DNA of 45,669 nucleotides from Candidatus Devosia symbiotica (GTDB lineage Bacteria > Pseudomonadota > Alphaproteobacteria > Rhizobiales > Devosiaceae). The notes beneath the pieces were generated by a model. That model did not search any database. It was not told the origin of the DNA and saw nothing but the letters and a program-made list of their open reading frames with translations. The stretch lies in the NCBI GenBank assembly GCA_025050575.1, contig JALBVE010000011.1, positions 1 to 45,669 of the forward strand, written 5' to 3'. The position numbers were made by a program, and so were the translations under genes. This document shows, piece by piece, positions 8,411 through 18,416 of the stretch (its first letter is position 1; each line of letters starts with the position of its first letter).

Positions 8411-10540
8411 TGATCTCGAGTGCTTCGTCTTCGCTGTCGGCATGGCACAGCAATTCGGTGCCTTTGATGTCGAACCCCGCCGCCCCGGCAAAGTGGATGT
8501 CGTAGCCGCTGTCGACGCAGATCACCCCGATATCCTTGCACCTAGCCTCTGCGCAATTGCGCGGGCAACCCGATACCGCCAGTTTTTCCTTGGCCGGCGT
8601 CCAGGCACTCCACATGAGCTTCTCGATGCGAATACCCAAGCCCGGCAGCCCCTTAGACATAGGCGGCGCCTGACATCATGCCGGCTGCATTCAGATTTGC
8701 CCACACACCGGGCAGATCTTCTTTTTTCATCCCAAGCAGATCGATGCATTGCCCGCTCGTGACCTTGACCGCCGGAATGGCGAACTTGTCGGCCACATCG
8801 GCAATGGCCCGCAATTTCTTGGGGCTGGTCATCCCGCTCCATATCCGCGGCACCACCGAATAAGTGCCGTCCTTTTGGATATTAGCGTACACCCGCTCAT
8901 TGATGAAGCGCCACTGGCCATCGTCCATATATTCGCCAGGCCAGTCGGATACGAGATAATAGTGCAGCGCAGGCCGGCACTTGGCACAGCCGCAACTCGT
9001 CTTCCACTCTAGTTCCTGCATCACAGCAGGGATAGATTTCAGCGCCTTGGCGATGATTAGGAGGTGTACGTCGTCATGGCCATATTCGGTGCAGGCGCAT
9101 ATCGGCTGCATCGCAGCCGGATTGTAGCTGTCGCCCAGCGTCAGGTGCAGCAACTGCTCCACTAGATGGGTGCATGAACCGCACGAGGCCGAAGCCTTTG
9201 TATGGGGACACACCCCGTCCAGGCCGGTCAGGCCCTTGCCGGTAATTATTGTGGTGATCTTGCCTTTGCACCTGCCGTTACAGTCACAGATCTCTGCCTC
9301 ATCCGGAAAAGCTGCAACGGCCGCCATAGGGTCCAGGGGACGCTCCCCCCTGATACGCTTGTCCGAACACTAGGGTGTCACGCATTTCGCGCGTGTCCAT
9401 CCCGCGTTTGAGTAGGTCAAAGAACTACGGCCCGTAGGCCTTCTCCCCACATAATGCCGCCACGATAATTCTGTCGTCCTTGAGCACCAGGCGTTTGTAG
9501 ATGTCCGCACTAGCGTCGCGCAGCACGATCTCTTCGCGATCCTCGCCTTCGCCAAAATCGCCGGCCAAGAACAGATCGATCCTGATCACCTTGAGCTTGG
9601 TCGAGGTCATCGAGCTTTGATAGATCGCCGCTTCGTCCACCAATGTGCTCGCCAGTACCTGACCTATCTCATAGAGCGGCGCAACCAGCCCGTAACAGGT
9701 GCCGCGATGCTCGGCGCATTCGCCCAGCGCAAAGGTATACGGATCATCGGTGCGCATCTGGTCATCAACCACAATTCCGCGATTGACCGCCAGACCGCTG
9801 GCTTTGGCCAGCGCCATGGCCGGGCGGATACCCATCACCACCATCGAACATTCTATAACCGTACCGTCGGCGAGTTCGACCCCTTCGATATGGTCGCTGC
9901 CCAGCACCTGCTTGGTATTGGACTGGGTGATCACTTTGACGCCGCGCTCGGTAAAGGCGTTTTCCAGCAGATAGCCCGCTGCCGGATCGAGCTGTCGTTC
10001 CATCAGTGTCGGCATCAGGTGCAGCGCGGTCACGTCTATGCCCTGCATCTTCAGATCCGCCGCAGCTTCCAGACCAAACAGGTCGCCATTGATGACGACG
10101 ATCTTGCTGCCCTTAGCAACAGCCAGCATTTTGTCAACGTCATCGAGATCGTGATAGGTGATGACGCCCGGCAATTGATGCCCAGGCACCGGTGGAATGA
10201 ACGGGCGCGAACCCGTCGCGATCACCAGATGGTCATAGTCGGCCACGATACTATTGGTCGAAACTACCCGCTTAGCTGCGCGATCGATCAGTGTGACCGG
10301 CAAATTCTTGTGCAGCGTCACGCCATTGGCGATATACCAGCCATCGCCATGAGTGATGATCTCTCTCATAGGTCTTTTCGCCTAACAGCATTGGCGACAG
10401 CATCAGCCGATATATAGTTCACGCGCGGTTCGGCATTGAAAATGGCGACCGCGAAGCGGCCCGGCGTAGCTTCGAACAGATGCTCCAACATCGGTCCCGG
10501 TGCCATGCTGTTTCCGATGATGACGAGTCTCTACGCTCAT
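8405..10540 (-). pseudogene. nirB: Nitrite reductase large subunit NirB, multiply disrupted
   Basis: NirB reduces nitrite to ammonium using FAD, an iron-sulfur cluster and siroheme. The gene starts at 10540 (MSVET); a shift a few codons later is needed to read LVIIGNSMAPG, and two more occur near 10415-10370. The FAD/NAD domain is then open from 10369 to 9428 (DHLVIATGSRPFIPPVPGHQ). A TAG at 9425-9427 replaces what is normally a Trp codon, and another shift follows near 9330. The BFD-like [2Fe-2S] domain (CDCNGRCKGK, CGSCTHLVEQ) and the ferredoxin-like sulfite/nitrite-reductase domain are clear. Around 8655 about 22 codons are missing, including the CxxxxxC that helps hold the 4Fe-4S/siroheme centre, while the second ligand motif GCPRNCAEA remains. 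The C-terminus is fused to nirD. At least five independent lesions make the enzyme dead. Confidence 0.92.
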
Positions 10541-10569
10541 ATGCGTTCTCCTGTTCGGCGCGGCGCAAA

Positions 10570-10636
10570 ACAAAAAAAGCTGCCAATCGATGCGCGTTGG
10601 TTGTTGAACCGGACTTGCGAAACGATTGGCAGCTTT
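10570..10636 (-). terminator. Terminator-like hairpin in the nirB leader
   Basis: On the minus strand a perfect 14-bp stem (AAAGCTGCCAATCG at 10636-10623 with its complement at 10589-10576) closes a 33-nt loop and is followed at once by a run of Ts (10578-10572). It lies 30-100 nt upstream of the nirB start codon, in the sense direction. A factor-independent terminator in the leader of a nitrate/nitrite assimilation operon is known from Klebsiella nas, where an ANTAR protein prevents termination. I could not identify the paired hexaloops expected for an ANTAR target, so the mechanism is open; it could also be the terminator of a lost upstream gene. Confidence 0.6.
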
Positions 10637-11024
10637 GCCATGCGGGGGCGCCCAACACTGGACGCCCAATCTGTTTGAGCTTACTTCAAGCTCGATATTC
10701 CTGGTAATGCACGAACTGTTCCAACCACGGACTTCGAACAAAAACCAGAAATTTCAGATAGTTAGAACACAGCGTTGAATCAGATTTTGAGAAAGGACGC
10801 ACAGCTGCCGCTCAATCTCGCGGCAATCTGTCTATCTCATCGGCATTTGGTTTTGCTGCTGCATTGTGCGTCATTATTATCCGAGCCTGGCCCGCTGGCC
10901 GGCACGCATTGCATTGCGCTTATTGGTCCCTTGCTCTACTGTCATCTTGGACACGAGACAAAGTGTCGTTCGGGCGCGATCGACCAAAGCTGGGACCAAC
11001 GACCGCGCACATCAGGAGACTAAT
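10637..11024. other. Gene-free interval between nirB and ppx remnants
   Basis: About 390 nt with no convincing coding sequence on either strand. A short hairpin (GAGCTT and AAGCTC around a 5-nt loop) lies near 10676-10692. The right end carries the ribosome site of the ppx remnant (AGGAG near 11014). Confidence 0.45.
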
Positions 11025-12218
11025 GTGACCGATTCCGATCGGTCCGCCGTCGTACCCTTGTTCCCGAACGAGCTGGCAATCCGTGCTCCAACTGGTCCTA
11101 ACCAGGTGGCGAGGGCAGGGACCGATGGGTCTCCCGTTCATACGGACAAGCGGACAGCGCCCGCCATCAATCCGACTCGCAAGCATCGCGGGCTCATTCA
11201 TGTGGCCCTCGATCTTGGCACTAAATAATTGTCGCCTGCTAGTTGCCCGTCCGCACGATCATAGCTTCCGCGTGCTCGATGGGTTCACCCGCATTGTCCA
11301 GCTTGGCGAGGGCGTATCCGTCACTGATCGTCTGGGCGATGCGGCCATGGAGCGTACCATTGAAGCGCTGCGCCAGTGCCGCAACAAGCTGCGCGACCAC
11401 CAGCCGGCCCGTATGCGCCTGATCGCTATCAAGGCCTGCCGCACCGCCGAAAACGACCCGGCCTTTCTTGATCGCGTCCGGGAGGAGATTGGGCTTGATC
11501 TCGAAATCGTCGATTGTCGCACCGAAGTCGAACTGGCGGTCACTGGTTGTGCCGACTTGATTAATGCCGACACCGCAGGCGTTTTGATGTTCGACATTGG
11601 CGGTGGCTCGTCCGAATTGGCCTGGTTGGATTTCCGCGGTGGTCGGCCTAAGTTCCAGGGTCGCATGGCCGCCTCGATCTGCTCCTGGCACTTATTGCCG
11701 GTTGGGGTTGTCTCCATCGCCGAAAAATTCGGTAGCGTTGATGTCACCCTCCCCGCGTGGTGTTCGAGGCTATGGTAGCCCATGTCAGCGAGCATCTGCG
11801 CCAGTTCCGCGGCCGCGAAAAGCTGCGCCAGATGATTGTCACCCATCCGATGCATCTGATTGGCACTTCGGGCGCCGTGACCACGCTTGCCGGCCCGCAT
11901 CTTGGCCTGGAGCGCTATGAGTGGTAAAAGGTCGATGGCCTGTGGATGCATCGTGACCAGGTCGATGAAACCATAACGGTGCTGCTCGGCATGCTGTTCG
12001 AACGCCGTGTCGTCCATCCTTGCATTGGCCATGACCGCGCCGATCTGGTATTGCCAGGCTGCGCTATCTTTGAGGCTATTCGTCGCGAATGGCCCACCGA
12101 ACGCATTTGCGTCGCCGATCGTGGCCTGCGCGAAGGTATTCTAATTTCGCTGATGGATGCTAACCGCGACCTGGTCGCGTGCCTCACGCTATCTCGGAGA
12201 AACACCAATGGTGGATAA
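11025..12218 (+). pseudogene. ppx: Exopolyphosphatase / guanosine pentaphosphatase, disrupted
   Basis: Ppx/GppA proteins hydrolyse polyphosphate or pppGpp. A GTG at 11025, preceded by AGGAG, opens a frame (VTDSDRSAVVPLFPNELA) that reaches the ATP-binding-fold start VALDLGTK and stops at 11226-11228. One extra A near 11222 is enough to cause this; in the next frame the protein continues NNCRLLVARPHDHSFRVLDG and later FDIGGGSSELAW, a phosphate-binding loop of the family. A second shift near 11750 moves to EAMVAHVSEHLRQFRGR and HLIGTSGAVTTLAG, which ends in TAA at 11925-11927 inside ERYEW-KVDGLW. Homology then continues to GCAIFEAIRREWPTERI and [11 protein letters not shown], running into the rlmE start. 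Two shifts plus a nonsense codon make it a pseudogene. The neighbour rlmE, probably once its operon partner, is intact. Confidence 0.88.
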
Positions 12219-12948
12219 AGCTCTCGGTACCGGCGGACGCAAGTCCGAAAAGGACCTCAAGATCCGGCTCAAGACTGCCAAGGGCCGCAAGACCGGTTCG
12301 ACCAAATGGCTCGAGCGTCAGCTCAACGATCCCTATGTCGCCAAGGCGCGCGCTGCCGGCTACCGCTCACGCGCCGCCTTCAAGATCAAGGAGATGGATG
12401 AAAAGCATCACATCTTCCGTCAGGGCATGCGTATCGTCGATCTGGGCGCTGCGCCCGGCGGCTGGTCGCAGGTGGCCGCCAGGGCCACCGGCTCGACCGA
12501 TGCCAATCCGTTGATCGTGGGCATCGACTATCTCGAGATGGACCCCATTCCCGGCGTGACCCTGCTGATGAAGGATTTCACCGACGACGATGCCCCGTCC
12601 ATGCTGATTGCAGTCATGGGTGGCAAGAAGGCGGATCTGGTGATGAGCGACATGGCCTGGCCCACCACCGGTCATCGCCCAACCGACCATCTTCGCATTG
12701 TCCAGCTCATTGAGATCGCCGCTGCCTTCGCGCTCGACGTGCTGGCGCCCGGCGGCATGTTTATCGCGAAGGTATTCCAAGGCGGCACCGAGCATGAGTT
12801 GCTGCACATGCTCAAGCGCCACTTCAAGACCACCCACCACGCTAAGCCGCCCTCCAGTCGCTCTGACTCCGCCGAAGCCTATCTGATTGCCAAGGGGTTT
12901 AAGGGCAGTAACGACACCTCACCCGGCGAAGGCGAATACGACCGCTAG
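12208..12948 (+). CDS. rlmE: 23S rRNA 2'-O-ribose U2552 methyltransferase RlmE
   Basis: RlmE (RrmJ/FtsJ) methylates the A-loop of 23S rRNA in late 50S assembly. The protein has 246 residues from ATG 12208, chosen because GGAGA lies at 12196-12200 and because the preceding 17 in-frame codons overlap the ppx tail and have no counterpart in the family. The SAM motif [14 protein letters not shown] is at about residues 77-90. The catalytic Lys-Asp-Lys set is visible as SRAAFKIKE (about 55-62), [11 protein letters not shown] and IAKVFQGG. A basic N-terminal extension of about 30 residues rich in Lys and Arg is usual in alphaproteobacterial members. It must now be transcribed through the broken ppx or from its own promoter. 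Confidence 0.95.
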   Translation: MVDKALGTGGRKSEKDLKIRLKTAKGRKTGSTKWLERQLNDPYVAKARAAGYRSRAAFKIKEMDEKHHIFRQGMRIVDLGAAPGGWSQVAARATGSTDANPLIVGIDYLEMDPIPGVTLLMKDFTDDDAPSMLIAVMGGKKADLVMSDMAWPTTGHRPTDHLRIVQLIEIAAAFALDVLAPGGMFIAKVFQGGTEHELLHMLKRHFKTTHHAKPPSSRSDSAEAYLIAKGFKGSNDTSPGEGEYDR

Positions 12949-12954
12949 CAGTCG

Positions 12955-13015
12955 CGACGCCTTTCTCCCGACCAGAGCGCTGCCTCTTTAGGGGGAGGCT
13001 GGGAGGGGGTGGAGA
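12955..13015. repeat. Degenerate G-rich intergenic repeat
   Basis: The stretch around CTCTTTAGGGGGAGGCTGGGAGG resembles the G-rich palindromic intergenic sequences scattered in many Hyphomicrobiales genomes, as do 2041-2090 and 15160-15255. Here the complementary arm is largely lost. It sits between the rlmE stop and an MFS remnant. Confidence 0.3.
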
Positions 13016-13042
13016 GCCATGCAAATAGCCCACTATGCGCCC

Positions 13043-13328
13043 TCAATGCTCCCCACCGCCATGCCCAGCAATCAGCTGAGCCGAAACCTGGCTGATTACA
13101 TTGGCCTGGCCGGCATTCTTGTCCTTGATATCGGCGAACACAAAGGCATTGCTGCCCGTCCAGAAGATCGCCAGCGACACGAAATAGGCCGTCAGCGCCA
13201 GCTTGAGCGCAATGGGCTGGGTCCCGATATCGCTAGCAATCGCCGGCAGGGAGGCGGCGATCACCGTCGAGTCCATCCGTTCCATGAGCAGGGCGACCGC
13301 CAGAATGAGGAGAGGTGATGCGGATCAC
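13043..13328 (-). pseudogene. MFS drug transporter remnant with large internal deletion
   Basis: The 80-residue frame joins the first helices of a DHA2-type MFS exporter (ALLMERMDSTVIAASLPAIA, then IALKLALTAYFVSLAIF) directly to a late part of the same family (NAFVFADIKDKNAGQANVIS, normally past helix 9). About 300 residues between them are missing. A frame change near 13310 separates a possible GTG start at 13326-13328 from the rest. Helix number and length rule out function. Substrate unknown; DHA2 relatives export drugs and other amphiphiles. Confidence 0.75.
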
Positions 13329-13635
13329 AGAGTTTTTGACTTGGGAGGAAATCGGAGACGCCGCCAGCGCGACATCCGCACTATGGACAGCCACACGGCC
13401 CTTGAGAAGTCAAAATGGCATCTTGTATGGTAGTATCTTTCTTGTGTAGCGCCATCAATTTACTCAGCAGCGCCAGTACATCTTGTGTCAAAATAGTTAT
13501 CAATGCCCGGCCCCCTATGCAAGGGGTGCCGCCAGTGCTATTGACTCTCGCCAACCTAAACCCGACGAAAACGCTCCCATCTGGTTTTGTATCCTCCATC
13601 TCTGATCTCATTCAGAAGTCCGGAAAGGTCTGGCC
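13329..13635. other. guaB upstream region, no gene seen
   Basis: About 300 nt, less GC-rich than its surroundings, between the MFS remnant and guaB. A 76-codon minus-strand frame is open but has no recognisable family or ribosome site. The guaB promoter should lie here; a TTGACT near 13543 lacks a convincing -10 partner. Confidence 0.4.
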
Positions 13636-15138
13636 TTGGCGAAGATTATTACCACCATAACTGGCGGTGCGGCTTTGACCTTTGACGACGTGTTGCTCCA
13701 GCCTGCACGCTCTGACATCCTCCCCACCGAAACCGACATTTCAACCTATGTCACCAAGGACATAGCGCTCAATCTGCCGATCCTATCCTCGGCCATGGAT
13801 ACCGTTACCGAGAGCGCCATGGCCATCGCCATGGCTCAGGCGGGCGGTCTGGGTGTCATTCACAAGAATCTGACAACCGAGCAGCAGGCCGAGCAGGTCA
13901 GCATGGTCAAGTCGTTCGAAAGCGGCATGGTCATCAACCCCATAACCATCGGTCCCGATGCGGCACTCGCCGATGCGCTGTCGCTGATGCAGGCCAACCG
14001 TATTTCGGGCATTCCCGTGGTCGAAAATGGCGGCAAGGGCGGCCGGGCAATCGGCAAGCTGGTCGGCATTCTCACCAACCGCGACGTCCGCTTTGCCTCC
14101 CGTCCGGCTCAGCCCATCTGCGAACTGATGACCTTCGAAAAGCTGGTCACTGTGCGCGATGGCATCTCCAAGGAAGAGGCTAAGGTATTGCTGCATACCC
14201 ACCGCATCGAAAAGCTGCTCGTGGTTGATGCTGACTACCGCTGCACCGGCTTGATCACCGTCAAGGACATCGAAAAGGCCCAGCTCAACCCCAATGCGGT
14301 CAAGGACGAGCAGGGCCGCCTGCGCGTTGCTGCCGCTTCAACGGTGGGCGATGCCGGCTATGAGCGCTCGTTGCAATTGATCGATGCCGGTGTCGATCTG
14401 CTGGTTATCGACACCGCCCATGGCCACTCGGTCCGAGTTGCCGAAGCTGTCGAGCGCGTCAAGCGCGAGAGCAATGGCGTGCGCATCGTGGCTGGCAATG
14501 TGGCCACCGCCGAGGCCGTCAAGGCGCTGGTTGATGCTGGCGCTGATTCGATCAAGGTAGGCATTGGCCCGGGCTCGATCTGCACCACTCGCATTGTTGC
14601 CGGCGTCGGCGTGCCCCAGCTAGCTGCTGTTATGGCCTGCGCCGAAGAGGGCGATCGTCACGGCGTGCCGGTCATCGCTGATGGCGGCATCAAGTTCTCC
14701 GGTGATATGGCCAAGGCGCTGGCCGGCGGCGCGTCCTGCGTGATGGTCGGATCGCTTCTGGCCGGCACCGATGAAAGCCCCGGCGAGGTCTATCTGCACC
14801 AGGGCCGCTCCTATAAATCCTACCGCGGCATGGGCTCAGTCGGGGCCATGGGCTCGGGCTCGGCAGATCGCTATTTTCAGCAGGATGTGCGCGATCAGAT
14901 AAAGCTAGTCCCCGAAGGCATTGAAGGTCAGGTGCCCTACAAGGGTGCCGCCGGGGCAGTGCTGCATCAGCTCGCTGGCGGCCTGCGGGCGTCCATGGGC
15001 TATACCGGCGCTCACAATCTCAAGGATTTCCGCGACAATTCGGTCTTCGTCAAGATTTCCGGCGCCGCACTCAGCGAAAGCCACGTCCACGACGTGACCA
15101 TCACCCGCGAATCCCCCAACTACCGCAGCGGTCGCTAG
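13636..15138 (+). CDS. guaB: Inosine-5'-monophosphate dehydrogenase
   Basis: GuaB oxidises IMP to XMP with NAD+, the committed step to guanine nucleotides. The 500-residue protein has the normal length. The N-terminus [17 protein letters not shown] is diagnostic. Two CBS domains occupy about residues 95-215. The active-site loop GPGSICTTR places the catalytic Cys at 316, and the flap region [19 protein letters not shown] follows. The start is TTG at 13636 ([11 protein letters not shown]), supported by GGAAAGG about 15 nt upstream and by homology beginning at once. Its pathway partner guaA lies 830 nt downstream, separated only by an acyltransferase pseudogene on the other strand. All motifs are intact. 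Confidence 0.97.
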   Translation: MAKIITTITGGAALTFDDVLLQPARSDILPTETDISTYVTKDIALNLPILSSAMDTVTESAMAIAMAQAGGLGVIHKNLTTEQQAEQVSMVKSFESGMVINPITIGPDAALADALSLMQANRISGIPVVENGGKGGRAIGKLVGILTNRDVRFASRPAQPICELMTFEKLVTVRDGISKEEAKVLLHTHRIEKLLVVDADYRCTGLITVKDIEKAQLNPNAVKDEQGRLRVAAASTVGDAGYERSLQLIDAGVDLLVIDTAHGHSVRVAEAVERVKRESNGVRIVAGNVATAEAVKALVDAGADSIKVGIGPGSICTTRIVAGVGVPQLAAVMACAEEGDRHGVPVIADGGIKFSGDMAKALAGGASCVMVGSLLAGTDESPGEVYLHQGRSYKSYRGMGSVGAMGSGSADRYFQQDVRDQIKLVPEGIEGQVPYKGAAGAVLHQLAGGLRASMGYTGAHNLKDFRDNSVFVKISGAALSESHVHDVTITRESPNYRSGR

Positions 15139-15250
15139 CAATAGACCGCCACCACCTCGCTGTTCCTCTCCCTTGATGGTGGAGATTAGGCAGGGATGTA
15201 GGCAACAGGCCCAGATGCCACGCCCTGTCCATCTTATCCCCGCCCCCCCC
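15139..15250. repeat. Degenerate intergenic repeat downstream of guaB
   Basis: C-rich and G-rich words (TTCCTCTCCCTTGATGGTGGAG, then an eight- to nine-base C run near 15242-15251) look like a decayed member of the same intergenic repeat class as 2041-2090. No coding signature. Confidence 0.25.
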
Positions 15251-15834
15251 CTAAAGCTGTGCCATCATGGCCTCACCACCCTGGCGATATAGCAGGTCGC
15301 GCGAGCCGGCCGCCGGGGAGAGGCTGTCGGGAGCAAGGGGTGTTCGCTCGCCTCGTGGGTCTGCGAAAGGTGTCTGCTACGGTTGCCATCAAGGGTTCGT
15401 CCATGATTTTGATCGGGAATAGCGTCGTCCAGTGCCAGCGCTGACCAGCAGCAGTCCCGCCCCACAGCGCAACCACAACCAGCCATCGGCGGCGAAACCA
15501 AATATGGTGATGCTGCACACAAACGTCACGCTCAGCGCCAGCCAGAACCCTAGCACGATGCGCGCCGCGCGCTGCAGCGCATACGCTCTAAGCGCGGGCA
15601 GGGGGCGTCCTCCATCCAGCGCCCGCCAGAATGGCCGGGCCGGCAGAAAGCTGCTCAACACGAAGAACATGGCCGCGCCATAGTCACCGACGCTATTGAA
15701 CACCTTGCCGACGGCATAGTCCCCAGCTCAGGGCGAAAATCGATCCGCTGCGCCAGATGGTGCAGCAGCACGATGGCGCAGGCACTAGCCCGCATGAAGT
15801 CCGCGCCCAACAGGCGTTTGTCGGTCTCGATCAT
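15251..15834 (-). pseudogene. Acyltransferase family 3 protein, disrupted and shortened
   Basis: The fragment belongs to the membrane acyltransferase-3 family, which acylates cell-surface sugars. From 15834 the sequence reads MIETDKRLLGADFMRASACA and HHLAQRIDF, containing the helix-1 His pair, then loses frame near 15725. The next frame has AAMFFVLSSFLPARPFWRAL and FGFAADGWLWLR; another shift near 15470 is needed to read WHWTTLFPIKI. Sequence after that cannot be matched to the family, and intact members have 350-400 residues, so most of the membrane part is missing. Two shifts and a deletion make it inactive. It lies antisense between guaB and guaA. Confidence 0.75.
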
Positions 15835-15966
15835 GTTTCCTCCACGCCCTGCTCTGCGGCTTGGCGGCGCTTACGGCGCCATTGCTAGCATCATCGCCGC
15901 GGCCCGCAATACAGTCTTGCAAGCTGCCATCTTGCGGAATCTTGCTGGTACGGCTAAGGGCTCGCC

Positions 15967-17538
15967 ATGCAAAGCTCAGACACTGCCGACCGCCCGCAAT
16001 CGATCCTCATCGTCGACTACGGATCGCAAGTCACTCAGTTGATCGCGCGCCGTATTCGCGAGACGGGAGTCTATTGCGAAATCCACCCCTTCCAGAGCGC
16101 AGGCGCTGCCATGGCCGCTATGCAGCCTAGGGGTGTCGTGCTATCGGGCGGTCCAGCATCAACTCTGGACGAAAACGCCCCAACCATCGATCCGACCATT
16201 CTCGATGCAGGCGTGCCGATCTTGGGCATCTGCTACGGCCAGCAGGCTCTGTGCATGGCCCTGGGCGGCAAGGTCGAAGCCGGCCATCACCGAGAATTTG
16301 GCCGCGCCGCAGTCAAGGTCGACAAGCCCTCCGCTCTCACCGATGGCATTTGGGAACTCGGTAGCGAGCACCAGGTCTGGATGAGCCATGGCGACCGCGT
16401 TGTGCAGCTCCCCGAGGGCTTTGAAGTCGTCGGCACCTCGGCCAATGCGCCCTTCGCCATGATTGCGAATGCAGCGCGCCACATCTGGGCGGTGCAGTTC
16501 CACCCCGAAGTGGTCCATACGCCCGACGGGGCCAGGCTCTATGACAATTTCGTCCACAATATTTGCGGCATCGCCTCGACCTGGACCATGGCTGCCTATC
16601 GCGCCAAGATGATCGAGAAAATCCGCGACCAGGTCGGGACCAACAAGGTCATCTGTGGCCTGTCCGGTGGTGTCGATTCCTCGGTGGCTGCGGTACTGAT
16701 CCACGAGGCCATCGGCGATCAGCTTACCTGCATTTACGTTGACCACGGCCTGATGCGTCTCAATGAGAGTGAACAGGTCGTCACTATGTTCCGCGACCAA
16801 TATAACATCTCGCTCGTCTACGTTGATGTCTCTAAGGTGTTCCTGCGCGAACTGGACGTCGTTTCCGATCCTGAAACCAAGCGCAAGATCATCGGTCGGC
16901 TGTTCATCGAAACCTTCGAGAAAGAAGCCAAAAAGCTCGGCGGCGCCGAATTCCTTGCCCAGGGCACGCTCTATCCCGACGTCATCGAGTCGGTCTCGTT
17001 TACCGGCGGCCCCTCGGTCACCATCAAGAGCCACCACAATGTCGGTGGCCTTCCTGAGCGCATGAACATGCAGCTGGTCGAACCCCTGCGCGAACTGTTC
17101 AAGGATGAAGTCCGTGTCCTCGGCCGCGAACTTGGCCTGCCCGAGAGCTTCATCGGCCGCCATCCATTCCCCGGACCGGGCCTAGCCATTCGCTGCCCTG
17201 GCGGTATCACGCCCGAAAAACTCGATATCCTGCGTCAGGCTGACACCATCTTTCTCGATGAAATCCACAAGTCGGGCCAGTACGACAAGATCTGGCAGGC
17301 TTTTGCCGTGCTGCTGCCGGTCCAGACCGTCGGTGTCATGGGTGATGGCCGTACCTATGAATTCGTCTGCGCCCTGCGCGCTGTGACCTCGGTCGATGGC
17401 ATGACCGCCGATTTCTACCAGTTCGATATGAACTTCCTCGGCAAGACTGCCAGCCGCATCATCAACGAAGTCCGTGGCATCAATCGCGTGGTTTACGACG
17501 TCACCAGCAAGCCCCCTGGTACCATCGAGTGGGAATAA
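15967..17538 (+). CDS. guaA: GMP synthase (glutamine-hydrolysing)
   Basis: GuaA converts XMP to GMP with glutamine and ATP. The 523-residue protein has the full domain order: class I glutamine amidotransferase (about 12-205) with catalytic Cys89 in GICYGQQ and His179/Glu181 in FHPEV; an ATP pyrophosphatase domain with the P-loop SGGVDSS at 233-239; and the C-terminal dimerisation domain ending KPPGTIEWE, the strongly conserved tail. ATG at 15967 is preceded by a weak AAGGG. With guaB it gives complete IMP-to-GMP conversion in this window, and gmk (37334) supplies the next step to GDP. Confidence 0.97.
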   Translation: MQSSDTADRPQSILIVDYGSQVTQLIARRIRETGVYCEIHPFQSAGAAMAAMQPRGVVLSGGPASTLDENAPTIDPTILDAGVPILGICYGQQALCMALGGKVEAGHHREFGRAAVKVDKPSALTDGIWELGSEHQVWMSHGDRVVQLPEGFEVVGTSANAPFAMIANAARHIWAVQFHPEVVHTPDGARLYDNFVHNICGIASTWTMAAYRAKMIEKIRDQVGTNKVICGLSGGVDSSVAAVLIHEAIGDQLTCIYVDHGLMRLNESEQVVTMFRDQYNISLVYVDVSKVFLRELDVVSDPETKRKIIGRLFIETFEKEAKKLGGAEFLAQGTLYPDVIESVSFTGGPSVTIKSHHNVGGLPERMNMQLVEPLRELFKDEVRVLGRELGLPESFIGRHPFPGPGLAIRCPGGITPEKLDILRQADTIFLDEIHKSGQYDKIWQAFAVLLPVQTVGVMGDGRTYEFVCALRAVTSVDGMTADFYQFDMNFLGKTASRIINEVRGINRVVYDVTSKPPGTIEWE

Positions 17539-17636
17539 GGCCTGTGGCTTGTTCCGCTGGTTCCGCGCGCATTTGCAAGCTACTGACAAAGTGCTAAACG
17601 TGCGCTCCAATCCGAATACCGACAATTAGGCAGACT

Positions 17637-18380
17637 ATGGCCGAAGACAATATTTTCCGCGAAGTTGATGAGGAGCTGTGCAGCGATCGTATGCGCGCGC
17701 TCTGGCGTCGGTTTGCGCCCTATGTGATCGGTGCCGCTGTGGCCGTTGTGGCTGTTGTTGCCCTCAATGAAGCCTGGACCTGGTATCATGCCAGCAAGGC
17801 AGCTGTGTCCTCCGACGAGCTTTACGTGGCATTCGATCTGGTGGATGGCGGCGATCTCGCTGCGGCACAGACTCAGCTCGATATGCTGATCGCTGATGGC
17901 AGCGGCAGCTACCCTACCTTGGCCGAATTCCGCAAAGCCGGCGTGCTGGCAAAGGATAGCAAGATCGATGAGGCAGTCGCGGCCTATGACGCGCTGGTTA
18001 ACACCCAGTCCAATCAGCGCCTGCGTGAATTGGCGCTGGTTTTGGGCGGCTTCCTGATGATCGACAATGGCACATTGGCTGACGTTGATAGTCGCGTGGG
18101 CAGTGTTGCCACTGATGCTAGCCCGCTGCGTAATGCAGCGCGCGAGGCCCTTGGTCTGGCCCAATACAAGGCCGGTGATTTGACTGCCGCTCAAGCTAGC
18201 TTTGAAGCCGTCCTCAATGACGTGACCCAGACTACAACGCGCAACCGCATGGGCTATTACCTGGCCCAGTTGCAATCCCAGGGCGTTGTCGCACCGGCCG
18301 CTGACGCTGCAACGACAACTGAAACACCGGCAACCGATGCATCGGCCACCACCACCGAGGCAGCCCCGGTCGTGCAATAG
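17637..18380 (+). CDS. YfgM-like TPR-fold membrane protein
   Basis: A 247-residue protein with a cytoplasmic N-terminus (MAEDNIFREVDEEL), one membrane helix at about 28-45, and a periplasmic helical region of TPR type (residues about 60-220) matching the YfgM/DUF2133-like family. In Escherichia coli YfgM associates with SecYEG and the chaperone PpiD. The C-terminal 30 residues are a low-complexity Ala/Thr tail (TTTETPATDASATTTEAA). It is followed after 36 nt by der, as in the yfgM-bamB-der arrangement of other proteobacteria; no bamB lies between them here. The function is inferred from family and context only. Confidence 0.8.
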   Translation: MAEDNIFREVDEELCSDRMRALWRRFAPYVIGAAVAVVAVVALNEAWTWYHASKAAVSSDELYVAFDLVDGGDLAAAQTQLDMLIADGSGSYPTLAEFRKAGVLAKDSKIDEAVAAYDALVNTQSNQRLRELALVLGGFLMIDNGTLADVDSRVGSVATDASPLRNAAREALGLAQYKAGDLTAAQASFEAVLNDVTQTTTRNRMGYYLAQLQSQGVVAPAADAATTTETPATDASATTTEAAPVVQ

Positions 18381-18416
18381 CAGCCGCTGTCTCCCGTCTG
18401 ATCGGAATCAAGACTC

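Noticed and set aside
7272..9427. TAG might be recoded to an amino acid, since several disrupted genes are interrupted by TAG
   Set aside because: Intact genes such as guaB, der and rlmE end in TAG at the expected length, and the same disrupted genes also have TAA codons and frameshifts.
10775..11023. 82-codon plus-strand frame before ppx
   Set aside because: Composition unlike protein-coding sequence here and no family match; probably chance.
13381..13611. 76-codon minus-strand frame upstream of guaB
   Set aside because: No recognisable domain, no ribosome site, and it lies over the probable guaB leader.
16159..17163. 334-codon minus-strand frame antisense to guaA
   Set aside because: Shadow of a strongly conserved gene, a common result of high-GC codon use.
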